A stretch of 64,000 nt of DNA, taken from assembly GCF_029105185.1 (NCBI RefSeq), contig NZ_JAFMZK010000002.1, forward strand, positions 62,001-126,000, written 5' to 3'. Under the pieces are notes generated by a model that did not search any database, had not been told where the DNA came from, and saw only the letters and a program-made list of their open reading frames with translations. The stretch comes from Aliiroseovarius sp. Z3. GTDB lineage: Bacteria; Pseudomonadota; Alphaproteobacteria; Rhodobacterales; Rhodobacteraceae. Below are positions 34,951 through 42,925 of this stretch, one piece after another; the stretch's first letter is position 1; every line of letters starts with the position of its first letter. A program made the position numbers and the translations under genes.

Positions 34951-35985
34951 TTAACCGCCCCGAACCGTGTCGATCATCAACTGCACGTTTTCCGGGTCCG
35001 CATCCGGCGTGATCCCGTGACCCAGGTTGAAGATGTGCGGGCCGTTCTTGAACGCTTCGACCACCTTGCGGGTCTCATCAACCAACGCCTGACCGCCCGT
35101 CACCATGTGGCTGGAGGCCAGATTGCCCTGCACGCATCCGTCGACCTGAACATGTTTGGCCGCCCAATCCGGGCTGACCGAATTGTCCAGCGCCACACAA
35201 TCCACACCCGTGGCCTTGGCAAAGCCGGTATAGCCGTCGCCTGCCTCGCGCGGGAAGCCGATCACCGGAATGCCAGGGTGACGCTTTTTCAACGCCTGTG
35301 TGATCACGCGCGCCGGTTCGACCGCGTATTTTTGGAAATCCTCGCCGTTTAGCGACCCCGCCCAGCTGTCGAACAGCTTGACCACCTCGGCGCCCGCTTC
35401 GATCTGCTTGGACAGGTATTCAATGGTCGCCTCGGTCAGCCGGTCCATCACCGCCTCGAACAGCGGCCGGTTCTCAGTCTTCAGCGCATGGGCCGGCCCC
35501 TGATCCTTGGTGCCTTGCCCCGCGATCATATAGGTCGCCACCGTCCACGGCATTCCGGCAAATCCGATCAGCGTGGTTTCGTCCGGCAATTCGCGGCGCA
35601 GAATGCGCACGGTCTCGTAAATCGGGTTCAGCGTTTCGTGAATATCATCCTTGCCCACCAGCTTGTCGAAATCCGACTGGCTGCTGATCGTCGACAGGCG
35701 CGGACCTTCACCGGTGACAAACCACAGATCCGCCCCAAGGGCCTGTGGGACAAGCAGGATGTCAGCAAACAGGATAGCAGCGTCAAACCCGTAACGGCGG
35801 ATGGGTTGCAAGGTCACTTCGGCGGCCAGTTCGGGGTTATAGCACAGCTTCAGAAAATCCCCGGCCTCGGCCCGTGTGGCGCGATACTCAGGCAGATACC
35901 GTCCCGCCTGGCGCATCATCCAGATGGGTGGTGTGGGCAAGGTTTCGCCCGCAAGTGCGCGTAGAATGGTCTTTTGCTGGGTCAT
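34951..35985 (-). CDS. hemE: Uroporphyrinogen decarboxylase
   Basis: A 344-residue enzyme that decarboxylates uroporphyrinogen III to coproporphyrinogen III. Signatures: [17 protein letters not shown] near the N-terminus, [39 protein letters not shown], and the C-terminal [15 protein letters not shown]. The ATG at 35985 has AAAGG upstream; a few codons further, an open frame reaches 36015. Divergent from hemC across about 116 nt, which probably holds both promoters. hemF lies 3 kb away, so haem genes are clustered loosely. Confidence 0.95.
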   Translation of the reverse strand: MTQQKTILRALAGETLPTPPIWMMRQAGRYLPEYRATRAEAGDFLKLCYNPELAAEVTLQPIRRYGFDAAILFADILLVPQALGADLWFVTGEGPRLSTISSQSDFDKLVGKDDIHETLNPIYETVRILRRELPDETTLIGFAGMPWTVATYMIAGQGTKDQGPAHALKTENRPLFEAVMDRLTEATIEYLSKQIEAGAEVVKLFDSWAGSLNGEDFQKYAVEPARVITQALKKRHPGIPVIGFPREAGDGYTGFAKATGVDCVALDNSVSPDWAAKHVQVDGCVQGNLASSHMVTGGQALVDETRKVVEAFKNGPHIFNLGHGITPDADPENVQLMIDTVRGG

Positions 35986-36101
35986 GTGTGCGGGCCTTTC
36001 CTGTCGGCGTTTCAAGCGTGGTCCCTCACAGGCGGCAGGATGTCAAGCGCACGGGTGCCGCAGGCATGGACAGCCCCCATCTTCCATCGTAAACGAGGGG
36101 C

Positions 36102-37058
36102 ATGACACATGCTTATCCGACCCCCGACGCCCCCCTGAAAATCGGCACACGTGGCAGCCCGCTTGCGCTGGCGCAGGCGCATGAGACCCGCCGCCGTTTG
36201 ATGGCTGCCTTTGACCTGCCCGAAGCTGCGTTTGAGGTGGTGGTGATTCATACCACTGGCGATGACCGTGCGCTGATCGACGCCGACCGTCCGTTGAAAG
36301 AAGTGGGCAACAAGGGTCTGTTCACCAAGGAAATCGAAGAGGCGATGCTGGATGGTCGTATCGACATCGCGGTGCATTCGATGAAGGACATGCCCACCGA
36401 ACAGCCCGAGGGGCTTGTTCTGGACTGCAACCTGCCGCGCGAGGATACGCGCGATGCTTTCGTATCGCTCAATTACCGGGCGATCAGCGACCTTCCGAAG
36501 GGGGCCGTGGTCGGTACCTCGTCCTTGCGCCGCAAAGCCCAGTTGCTGAACCGTCGTCCCGATCTTGAGATTGTCGAATTTCGTGGGAACGTTCAGACCC
36601 GCCTGAAAAAACTGGAAGACGGCGTGGCCGAGGCGACATTTCTTGCCATGGCGGGCCTGAACCGGCTGGGGATGGATGGTGTGCCGAAGACAGCTATTCC
36701 GACGGACGAGATGCTGAACGCGGTCGCCCAAGGTGCGATTGGCATCGAACGGCGTGCGGATGATATGCGCGTCAAAGACATGCTGGATGCGATCCACGAC
36801 GTCGAAACGGGACAACGGCTGGCGGCCGAGCGTGCGTTCCTTGGGGCGTTGGATGGGTCGTGCGAAACCCCGATTGCCGCGCTTGCCACGCTGGAGAATG
36901 GCACGCTGACCCTGCGTGGGGAAATCCTGCGCACCGATGGGTCCGAGGCCGTATCGGATCAGATTTCCGGTCCGATCGCGGAGGGTCCGGCGCTGGGCCG
37001 CAAACTGGCCGAGGATTTGCTGTCGCGTGTCGGTGACGATTTCTTCGACTGGAGATAA
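36102..37058 (+). CDS. hemC: Porphobilinogen deaminase (hydroxymethylbilane synthase)
   Basis: A 318-residue enzyme that joins four porphobilinogens. It has the GTRGSPLALAQAHE start, VIHTTGDDRALIDADRPL, VHSMKDMPTEQP with substrate-binding residues, RGNVQTRLKKL, and the dipyrromethane-cofactor cysteine in DGSCETPIAA at residue 254. The ATG at 36102 lies in the hemE-hemC divergent gap. Followed 4 nt later by a terminator. Confidence 0.95.
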   Translation: MTHAYPTPDAPLKIGTRGSPLALAQAHETRRRLMAAFDLPEAAFEVVVIHTTGDDRALIDADRPLKEVGNKGLFTKEIEEAMLDGRIDIAVHSMKDMPTEQPEGLVLDCNLPREDTRDAFVSLNYRAISDLPKGAVVGTSSLRRKAQLLNRRPDLEIVEFRGNVQTRLKKLEDGVAEATFLAMAGLNRLGMDGVPKTAIPTDEMLNAVAQGAIGIERRADDMRVKDMLDAIHDVETGQRLAAERAFLGALDGSCETPIAALATLENGTLTLRGEILRTDGSEAVSDQISGPIAEGPALGRKLAEDLLSRVGDDFFDWR

Positions 37059-37062
37059 GAAA

Positions 37063-37090
37063 AGGCCCGGCCGATTGACCGGGCCTGTTT
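37063..37090. terminator. Bidirectional terminator between hemC and the thiolase gene
   Basis: AGGCCCGG at 37063-37070 and CCGGGCCT at 37079-37086 form a perfect 8-bp stem around 8 nt. GTTTC follows on the plus strand and TTTTC on the minus strand, so both convergent genes can use it. Confidence 0.75.
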
Positions 37091-37100
37091 CAGTCCTGCT

Positions 37101-38276
37101 TCAAAGGCGTTCGATGGCCAGCGCGATACCCTGACCGCCGCCAATGCACATGGTGATCAGGGCTTTCGATCCGCCGATCCGCTCCAGTTCATACAGCGCC
37201 TTAATGGTGATGATCGCGCCGGTCGCCCCCACCGGGTGCCCAAGGGCAATCGCGCCACCGTTCGGGTTCACGCGGGCCGGGTCCAGTCCCAACCCCTTGT
37301 TCACGGCGATTGCTTGCGCGGCGAAGGCCTCGTTCGATTCGATCACGTCGAAATCCGCCACCGTCAGCCCGGTTTTTGCCAACAGGTTTTCAACCGCCGG
37401 GACGGGGCCGATGCCCATCACCTCGGGCCGCACGCCTGCATGGCCATAGCCGATGATCCGTGCCATGGGTTTCAGCCCCGCTTTCTCTGCGGCGTCGGCA
37501 CGGGCCAGTACCAGCGCACCCGCCCCGTCATTGATGCCTGACGCGTTGCCTGCAGTGACGGTGCCATCCTTCTGGAACACGGTGCGCAGACCGGCCAGGG
37601 CTTCGGCAGTTGTGGGTTTCGGATGTTCGTCACGGGCAAATTCGACCGTTTCGCGGCGCTGCTTGACCTCGATCGGGACGATCTGGCTGTCGAAATGGCC
37701 AGCCTCGATGGCAGCAGCAGCGCGTTTCTGGCTTTCAAGAGCGAAGGCATCCTGATCGGCGCGGCTGACGCCATGTTCGGCCGCGACGTTTTCCGCAGTC
37801 ACACCCATGTGTCCAGTGCCAAATGGGCAGTTCAGCGCGCCCAGCATCATGTCCTGCGCGCCGGTGTCGCCCATCTTCTGCCCCCAGCGTGCTTGCGGCA
37901 GGATATAAGGGGCGCGGCTCATGCTTTCGGCACCACCGGCCACCCCGTAATCGGCATCACCCAGCATCAGGGATTGCGCGACCGAGACCACGGCTTGCAG
38001 CCCCGACCCGCACAGCCGGTTCACGTTCATTGCAGGCGTGGTGTCGGGAATGCCCGCTTCGATCATCGCGACCCGCGACAGATACATGTCGCGTGGTTCA
38101 GTATTGATCACATGCCCAAAGGCAACATGGCCGATCTGACCGGGTTCGACGCCTGCGCGAGTCATTGCCTCGCGTGTCACATGCGCGCCAAGGGCGCTGG
38201 GCGGGGTGGCGGCAAGGCTACCGCCAAACGTGCCGATGGCTGTGCGTGCGCCGCCAAGAATTACGATATCGGACAT
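37101..38276 (-). CDS. Acetyl-CoA acetyltransferase (thiolase)
   Basis: A 391-residue thiolase, catalysing condensation or cleavage of acetoacetyl-CoA. The nucleophile is Cys89 in VNRLCGSGLQAV, the His in VNPNGGAIALGHPVGATGA, and the second Cys in MCIGGGQGIALAIE. MSDIVILGGARTAIGTFGG is a standard thiolase start, with AGGGGGATT upstream of the ATG at 38276. It could be PhaA (polyhydroxybutyrate) or a degradative enzyme; no phaB or phaC is adjacent. A MarR gene lies upstream on the same strand, about 96 nt away. Confidence 0.9.
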   Translation of the reverse strand: MSDIVILGGARTAIGTFGGSLAATPPSALGAHVTREAMTRAGVEPGQIGHVAFGHVINTEPRDMYLSRVAMIEAGIPDTTPAMNVNRLCGSGLQAVVSVAQSLMLGDADYGVAGGAESMSRAPYILPQARWGQKMGDTGAQDMMLGALNCPFGTGHMGVTAENVAAEHGVSRADQDAFALESQKRAAAAIEAGHFDSQIVPIEVKQRRETVEFARDEHPKPTTAEALAGLRTVFQKDGTVTAGNASGINDGAGALVLARADAAEKAGLKPMARIIGYGHAGVRPEVMGIGPVPAVENLLAKTGLTVADFDVIESNEAFAAQAIAVNKGLGLDPARVNPNGGAIALGHPVGATGAIITIKALYELERIGGSKALITMCIGGGQGIALAIERL

Positions 38277-38340
38277 GAGAATCCCCCTGATTGATTGGTT
38301 CCGGGGTAAGGATCGCACGGTTGGGACGCTATTGTCGCCT

Positions 38341-38355
38341 CTGACGCTCCGTCAG
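38341..38355. promoter_or_regulatory. Inverted repeat upstream of the thiolase gene
   Basis: CTGACGCTCCGTCAG is a palindrome with 6-nt arms, 65 nt before the thiolase start and 18 nt after the MarR stop. It could be an operator or a weak hairpin after the MarR gene. CGTCAG is repeated once more just after it (38359-38364). Confidence 0.35.
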
Positions 38356-38372
38356 ACCGTCAGACGGGCGTG

Positions 38373-38837
38373 TTAGTCGGTGTGCTCGGGATCGTTCCCG
38401 GGCGTCTCGCGCTCCAATTTGGCAATCAGCGCGACGACGCGCTGGCGAAATGCTGTATCATCGTCGCCCAGAAGCGCCGACAATTGTGCCTCATAGGCAT
38501 GGGCTATCGGTGTCAGCACCTCGATCATCTCGCGCCCTTTGGGGGTCAGGCTTAGTTCAACCAAGCGCCGATCCTGCGGATTGACCGTTTTGGTGACGTA
38601 ACCCGCCGCCTCAAGCCGCGAAGCGGCGCGGCTGACCTTCGGTTTGTCCATGTCCACGCGTTCGTGAATTTCGCGCACGCTGACGCTGTCAGCCTGGCTA
38701 AGATGGGCCACCACACGCCATTCCGATACAGAAATCCCATAGGCTTTCCGGTAATGGCTGGAAAATCCGGCACTGACCCGGCTGGACAGTACCGCCAACT
38801 GATAAGGCAGGAAATCGTCAAGTTTAAATGAGGTCAC
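38373..38837 (-). CDS. MarR-family transcriptional regulator
   Basis: A 154-residue winged-helix protein. The DNA-binding core is clear: ISVSEWRVVAHLSQADSVSVREIHERVDMDKPKVSRAASRLEA is followed by the wing GYVTKTVNPQDRRLVELSLT and PKGREMIEVLTPI. The helices before and after suit dimerisation. It precedes the thiolase gene on the same strand, which makes it a candidate regulator of that gene. Ligand unknown. Confidence 0.87.
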   Translation of the reverse strand: MTSFKLDDFLPYQLAVLSSRVSAGFSSHYRKAYGISVSEWRVVAHLSQADSVSVREIHERVDMDKPKVSRAASRLEAAGYVTKTVNPQDRRLVELSLTPKGREMIEVLTPIAHAYEAQLSALLGDDDTAFRQRVVALIAKLERETPGNDPEHTD

Positions 38838-38903
38838 GCGCGCACCTTTCGTCTTGTTCCCAGCAGGTTGCCCTTATCTGCAACGCAAGGCAAGTCACGC
38901 AGA

Positions 38904-39794
38904 TCAGGTCCATTTCGCCAGGGGTGGAAGGCTCATCAAGACGGCATTGGCGTCGTGTCCAGTGGTCAGGCCGAACTTTGTGCCCCGGTCATACACCAGA
39001 TTATATTCGGCATAGAGGCCGCGATGGATCAACTGCTTGTCCTTGTCAGCATTGTTCCATGGCGTGTCACAGCGGGCTTCCGTCACCGGCACGAAGGCGG
39101 GCAGGAAGGCGCGGCCAACATCCTTGGTAAAGGCAAAGTCGGCCTCCCAGTCGCCGGTGTTCAGATCGTCGTAGAATATCCCACCAACACCGCGCGCGCG
39201 GCCCCGGTGCGGGATAAAGAAATATTCGTCCGCCCAGGCTTTGAACTTGTCGTAATAGCTCAGGTCATGGCGCTGACAGGCAGCTTCCAACTGGCTGTGA
39301 AAATGTGCGGTGTCTTCGGCATATTCAATGCAGGGGTTCAGGTCTGCCCCACCCCCGAACCACCAGGCGTTCGGCGTCCAGAACATGCGGGTATTCATGT
39401 GAACGGCAGGGGTGTGGGGGTTTTGCATATGCGCCACAAGACTGATGCCAGAGGCCCAGAACCGCGGATCGTCCTCCATTCCCGGCACGCCACGGGCTGC
39501 CATGGCTTTCTGGGCTGATTTGCCCAAGGTGCCATAGACGGTCGAAATGTTGACGCCGACCTTTTCAAAGACGCGACCGCCGCGCAGGACGCTCATCAAC
39601 CCGCCGCCGGCATCGGCACCATCGTCCGAGTTGCGGGTTGTTTCGCTGACCTCGAACCGTCCGGCAGGCTGGTTGGCAAAAGGCCCGGTGGTTTGCGTGT
39701 CTTCCAGACCTTCGAAGGCGGTGACGATCTGGTCGCGAAGGTCGCGAAACCAGGCACTGGCGCGGGCTTTTTGATCTTCCATCTTGTCGGTCAT
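38904..39794 (-). CDS. hemF: Oxygen-dependent coproporphyrinogen III oxidase
   Basis: A 296-residue enzyme that converts coproporphyrinogen III to protoporphyrinogen IX with O2. Signatures: GGGLMSVLRGGRVFEKVGVN, ISLVAHMQNPHTPAVHMNTR, WWFGGGADLNPCIEYAEDT and GRARGVGGIFYDD, plus the C-terminal YNLVYDRGTKFGL. Presence of the aerobic enzyme fits an aerobic lifestyle; hemN may exist elsewhere. A short start, ATG at 39794 or the next Met 12 nt on, with AGGAAAGG upstream. The last haem-pathway gene in this part after hemE and hemC. Confidence 0.96.
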   Translation of the reverse strand: MTDKMEDQKARASAWFRDLRDQIVTAFEGLEDTQTTGPFANQPAGRFEVSETTRNSDDGADAGGGLMSVLRGGRVFEKVGVNISTVYGTLGKSAQKAMAARGVPGMEDDPRFWASGISLVAHMQNPHTPAVHMNTRMFWTPNAWWFGGGADLNPCIEYAEDTAHFHSQLEAACQRHDLSYYDKFKAWADEYFFIPHRGRARGVGGIFYDDLNTGDWEADFAFTKDVGRAFLPAFVPVTEARCDTPWNNADKDKQLIHRGLYAEYNLVYDRGTKFGLTTGHDANAVLMSLPPLAKWT

Positions 39795-39918
39795 ATTGAA
39801 GGCCTTTCCTAGTGATCTTCATCTGGGGAGGGGCTATCAGGAATTCCCCCTGCCGCAAAGTCGCGTTTTTGCTATGATACGGACCATGCCGATGTTTCGC
39901 CGCTAAGAACGAGGGACC

Positions 39919-40302
39919 ATGCGCCTGTTTCCCATTGCTGCTGTGATAGTGCTTGTGACCGCGTGCCAGACCACCACGGCACCGGTGACGCAGGCTGGAC
40001 CCGCCAAAGCCTTGCCTCAGGCCGGTTGTTCTGAAAGCGAGGCAAGGGAATATGCACAGATTGATCAGAGAATTGCTGTTCTGAACCGGCAAACGGCGCG
40101 TGGATATCGCACCAGTTCAACCGTCGTCCGCGTCGCCAACCCGTTGAAACTGTGTAAAGGCGTCGTGCCGCTTGTGTCGGTTTGCCTGCCCACACCCAAG
40201 CCGAAATCCACGCTGCCGACCTATCAGGAACATCAGGCTATGAAAAAAGAGATGAAAACCCTGAAGTCACGCAAGGCGGCGCTGTCGGCCTGCGCCAAGT
40301 GA
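39919..40302 (+). CDS. Hypothetical lipoprotein
   Basis: A 127-residue protein with a lipoprotein signal: MRLFPIAAVIVLVTAC, the lipobox Cys at residue 16. The mature part has TTTAPVTQ, then CSESEAREYAQIDQRIAVLNRQTARGYRTSSTVV, a VCLPTPKPK segment and a basic Lys-rich helix at the C-terminus. Four Cys are present beyond the lipidated one, possibly forming disulphides. No family recognised. GAGGGACC lies just before the ATG. It starts divergently from hemF and ends near the convergent SDR gene. Confidence 0.75.
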   Translation: MRLFPIAAVIVLVTACQTTTAPVTQAGPAKALPQAGCSESEAREYAQIDQRIAVLNRQTARGYRTSSTVVRVANPLKLCKGVVPLVSVCLPTPKPKSTLPTYQEHQAMKKEMKTLKSRKAALSACAK

Positions 40303-40309
40303 TCTGGAC

Positions 40310-41137
40310 TTAGTGGGCCGGGTTGCCGACGGCGTCCAGCAGGCTGCGCCCGCCATCGACGGTCAGGATGTGTCCGGTCATGAACCCGGCCCCTTCGGAG
40401 GACAGGAATTGCACCGCTTCTGCCACTTCGTTTGCCGATGCGATCCGGCCCAGGGGCGTGCCTTCGATGATATCCGCACGCGTCTCACCCGCTTCGCGGA
40501 TCGTGTCGCGCAAACTGGCGCTCATCACCGAACCGAAGGCAACGGCGTTCACGCGTATGCGATTAGAGGCCAGCGCGACCGCAAGCGAACGGGTCATCTG
40601 ATCCAGCGCGGCGCTGGCAATCGAATAGGCCATCAGCCCCGGCTGCGTGCGGCTGGCGGCGATGGACGAAAGGTTCACAATCGCCCCAAGCGGTGCACCC
40701 TGTTCGCTATCCCCCAGATCGTCACCCTGCTGTATCATCCGTTTGGCGACCAGTTGACTTAACCTCAGGCTGGTCATCAGGTTCTGATCCAACAGGATTT
40801 GCACCGCCTTGTTGTCGGCGTCCAGCGGATCGGTCAACATGACCTGCCGCGAGGCATTCACCAAGATGTCGACGCGTTCGAACGCGTCGATGGTGGCCGA
40901 AAGAAGATTGGCGATGGTCAGTTTCTCGCGCAAATCACCCGCGAAGATACGCGTGTTCGACGGTTCGTCCGTGTCACTGTCGGGGTTCGGCCCCCATTCG
41001 TCCAGCAGCCGCGCCTCGTCGATGTCGGCGCAGATGACATTGGCGCCGTTGTCGGCAAAATGGCGAGCGATCGACAAGCCGATGCCATTGGCGGCACCTG
41101 TGATGATGGCAGTCTTGCCAGCGATGGAAAAGGACAT
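40310..41137 (-). CDS. Short-chain dehydrogenase/reductase-like protein with altered active site
   Basis: A 275-residue SDR fold. The cofactor loop TGAANGIGLS and the ADID acidic tail are normal, and the C-terminal GFMTGHILTVDGGRSL is classical. In the active site the Ser (NLSSIAAS) and Tyr (AYSIAS) are kept, but the Lys of YxxxK is Ser, and the NNAG tetrad is VNAS. The protein may still bind NAD(P) but is unlikely to be a normal dehydrogenase. It stands alone between the lipoprotein and methyltransferase genes. The conserved Tyr could be structural, or the protein could have another role. Confidence 0.85.
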   Translation of the reverse strand: MSFSIAGKTAIITGAANGIGLSIARHFADNGANVICADIDEARLLDEWGPNPDSDTDEPSNTRIFAGDLREKLTIANLLSATIDAFERVDILVNASRQVMLTDPLDADNKAVQILLDQNLMTSLRLSQLVAKRMIQQGDDLGDSEQGAPLGAIVNLSSIAASRTQPGLMAYSIASAALDQMTRSLAVALASNRIRVNAVAFGSVMSASLRDTIREAGETRADIIEGTPLGRIASANEVAEAVQFLSSEGAGFMTGHILTVDGGRSLLDAVGNPAH

Positions 41138-41172
41138 ATGTGCCTCCTGATTCCCGGTGAACCTAACTGATC

Positions 41173-42162
41173 CTAGCGCCGTGTGCGACGGGGCTTTACG
41201 CCGCTGAGCAGCTTGAACCCCGGCGTGCCGCCCAGATCTTCGACGGTGTTGAATTGTTCGGCCAGCGTGTCTTCATAGGGCAGGTGGCGGTTGGCAACCA
41301 TGACGAAGCGCCCTGATGGGGTCAGCATCGTGGCAGCGGATCGGATGAAAGCCCGCCCGAGGTTCGGGTCGCCAGCGCGTCCGGTGTGAAATGGCGGGTT
41401 CGAAATAACCACGTCATAGGGTTGAGGCGGTTGAAACTGCGTGGCATCACCCCAGACAAAATTGGCGCGCGCATCGTCAAGGTTCAGTCTGGCGCAGTCC
41501 AGCGCGACCAGATCCGCTTCGATCAGATCAAGCGATGTGACGCCTGATCGTTGAAGAATATGTCGCGACAGATATCCCCAGCCAGCGCCCAGATCGGCCA
41601 CACGTCCCGAAATGGTCTCCGGCATGGCTTCGGCCAGAGCAGCCGAACCCTTGTCGATCCCATCGGCGGAAAACACACCGGGACGGGTGATGAAGCCGCC
41701 CTCCAGCCGCGTGTCGGCGGCGGTCCAATCGGTGACGTCGGCGGCGTCGAACCAGACCAGTTTGCCATGTGCCTTGGACAGCGTCCCAAGCAGGTTTGCC
41801 TTTTTCCTGATCGCTTTTAGCAGGCTGTCCATGCCGTCGGTCTTTTGCCCGTCAAGCAGAACCAACCCGTCGCCCGTCGCTTTCGAAGCCGCAGCGATCC
41901 ACGCTTGGGCCTGTGGTTTTGATCGTGGGGCGCAGACCAGTGCGGCGGCAAATCCGTGGTTGGGCATGAGGGAAACCGTATCGAATCCCCGAGATGTCCA
42001 GTGGGCATGATCCGGAAAAAAGTGGCTGTAGACGGTCACGCGGTCCTTCGGCAAAGCCGACAGATCATGTTGCGCGCCGGGGCCAATCACCAGAAGCCGG
42101 CCATCCTGCGGTAGCGACATAGCGCCATCGCGCAGGGCAAGGGTCAATCTTGTGTGAAGCAT
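41173..42162 (-). CDS. RsmC-like class I SAM-dependent methyltransferase
   Basis: A 329-residue methyltransferase. The C-terminal half carries the SAM motif RVADLGAGWGYLSRHILQ, LDLIEADLVALDCARLN and the NPPF signature VISNPPFHTGR near residue 257, as in rRNA m2G methyltransferases RsmC/RlmG. The N-terminal half is the related but degenerate domain. Target is probably 16S rRNA (G1207 in E. coli), but the assignment to RsmC or RlmG is not secure. The ATG at 42162 (MLHTRLTLALRDG) lies 20 nt after the clpS stop. Confidence 0.83.
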   Translation of the reverse strand: MLHTRLTLALRDGAMSLPQDGRLLVIGPGAQHDLSALPKDRVTVYSHFFPDHAHWTSRGFDTVSLMPNHGFAAALVCAPRSKPQAQAWIAAASKATGDGLVLLDGQKTDGMDSLLKAIRKKANLLGTLSKAHGKLVWFDAADVTDWTAADTRLEGGFITRPGVFSADGIDKGSAALAEAMPETISGRVADLGAGWGYLSRHILQRSGVTSLDLIEADLVALDCARLNLDDARANFVWGDATQFQPPQPYDVVISNPPFHTGRAGDPNLGRAFIRSAATMLTPSGRFVMVANRHLPYEDTLAEQFNTVEDLGGTPGFKLLSGVKPRRTRR

Positions 42163-42182
42163 GGCGGTTGCCGCTGGCGCGG

Positions 42183-42524
42183 CTACTCCTTTTCCATGGT
42201 GCACTGAAGCGGGTGTTGATGTTCGCGGGCCAGATGCATCACCTGCGTTACCTTGGTTTCCGCAACCTCGTGCGAGAAAACACCGACCACCGCCAGCCCT
42301 TTCTTATGCACGGTCAACATAAGCTCGAACGCTTGTGCGTGGTTCATCCCGAAGAACCGTTCAAGTATCATGACGACAAACTCCATCGGCGTGAAGTCGT
42401 CGTTCAAAATCAAAACCTTATACATCGGTGGCCGCTTGGTCTTCGGTTTCGTGACCACCGCAAGGCCTGCATCGCCGTCATCGGCATCGTCGCCTTGAGA
42501 CATGATGAAGGGCAGTTTGGCCAT
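42183..42524 (-). CDS. clpS: ATP-dependent Clp protease adaptor ClpS
   Basis: A 113-residue adaptor that passes N-end-rule substrates to ClpAP. The core is clear: [47 protein letters not shown] and the [15 protein letters not shown] tail. Residues of the N-degron pocket (NDD, TPMEFV, MxxH) are present. The first about 30 residues are acidic and disordered-looking. An internal Met at residue 8 is another possible start. Followed by the RsmC-like gene; clpA is not in the window. Confidence 0.93.
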   Translation of the reverse strand: MAKLPFIMSQGDDADDGDAGLAVVTKPKTKRPPMYKVLILNDDFTPMEFVVMILERFFGMNHAQAFELMLTVHKKGLAVVGVFSHEVAETKVTQVMHLAREHQHPLQCTMEKE

Positions 42525-42925
42525 GTGGGCGTTGCTCCGATTGCTATGATTGGGCCGCTTGGCACACAGAATATATTGCCGTTACCGCCAAAGAAAAGGG
42601 GCAAGGCGCCGGGTCTAGGTAAAGCCACATACAAAATGGACGGCAAAGTCACAACAATTGGTTTCGATGTCGACGATGCACTGTGACACAACGCTGCGTT
42701 GCAAGAAAAAACACACAGGGGTTCTGGTTCGCATTGGGCTGTCTGATCCCAGATATAGGCGCGAAATCAGTGCCCGACACAACATCTGCGGTCCGTGTCC
42801 CATGAGCCACGAAGTAGCGCATTGAAAATAAGGTGTTTTCTCGCGCGCGATCTTCGTGTTACGCTGAAAAAAACAAATCAGCCGGACAAAAGATCCAGGC
42901 GATTGAGGCAGAAAAGGTGGACGAC
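42525..42925. other. Intergenic region between clpS and the D,D-carboxypeptidase
   Basis: About 400 nt between divergent starts, if the carboxypeptidase begins at 42926. Nothing here looks like a gene beyond the possible N-terminal extension of the carboxypeptidase from 42833. Stop-rich in other frames and somewhat richer in A/T than its surroundings (for example AAAAAAACAAATC at about 42868-42880), as expected for a promoter region. Confidence 0.45.
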
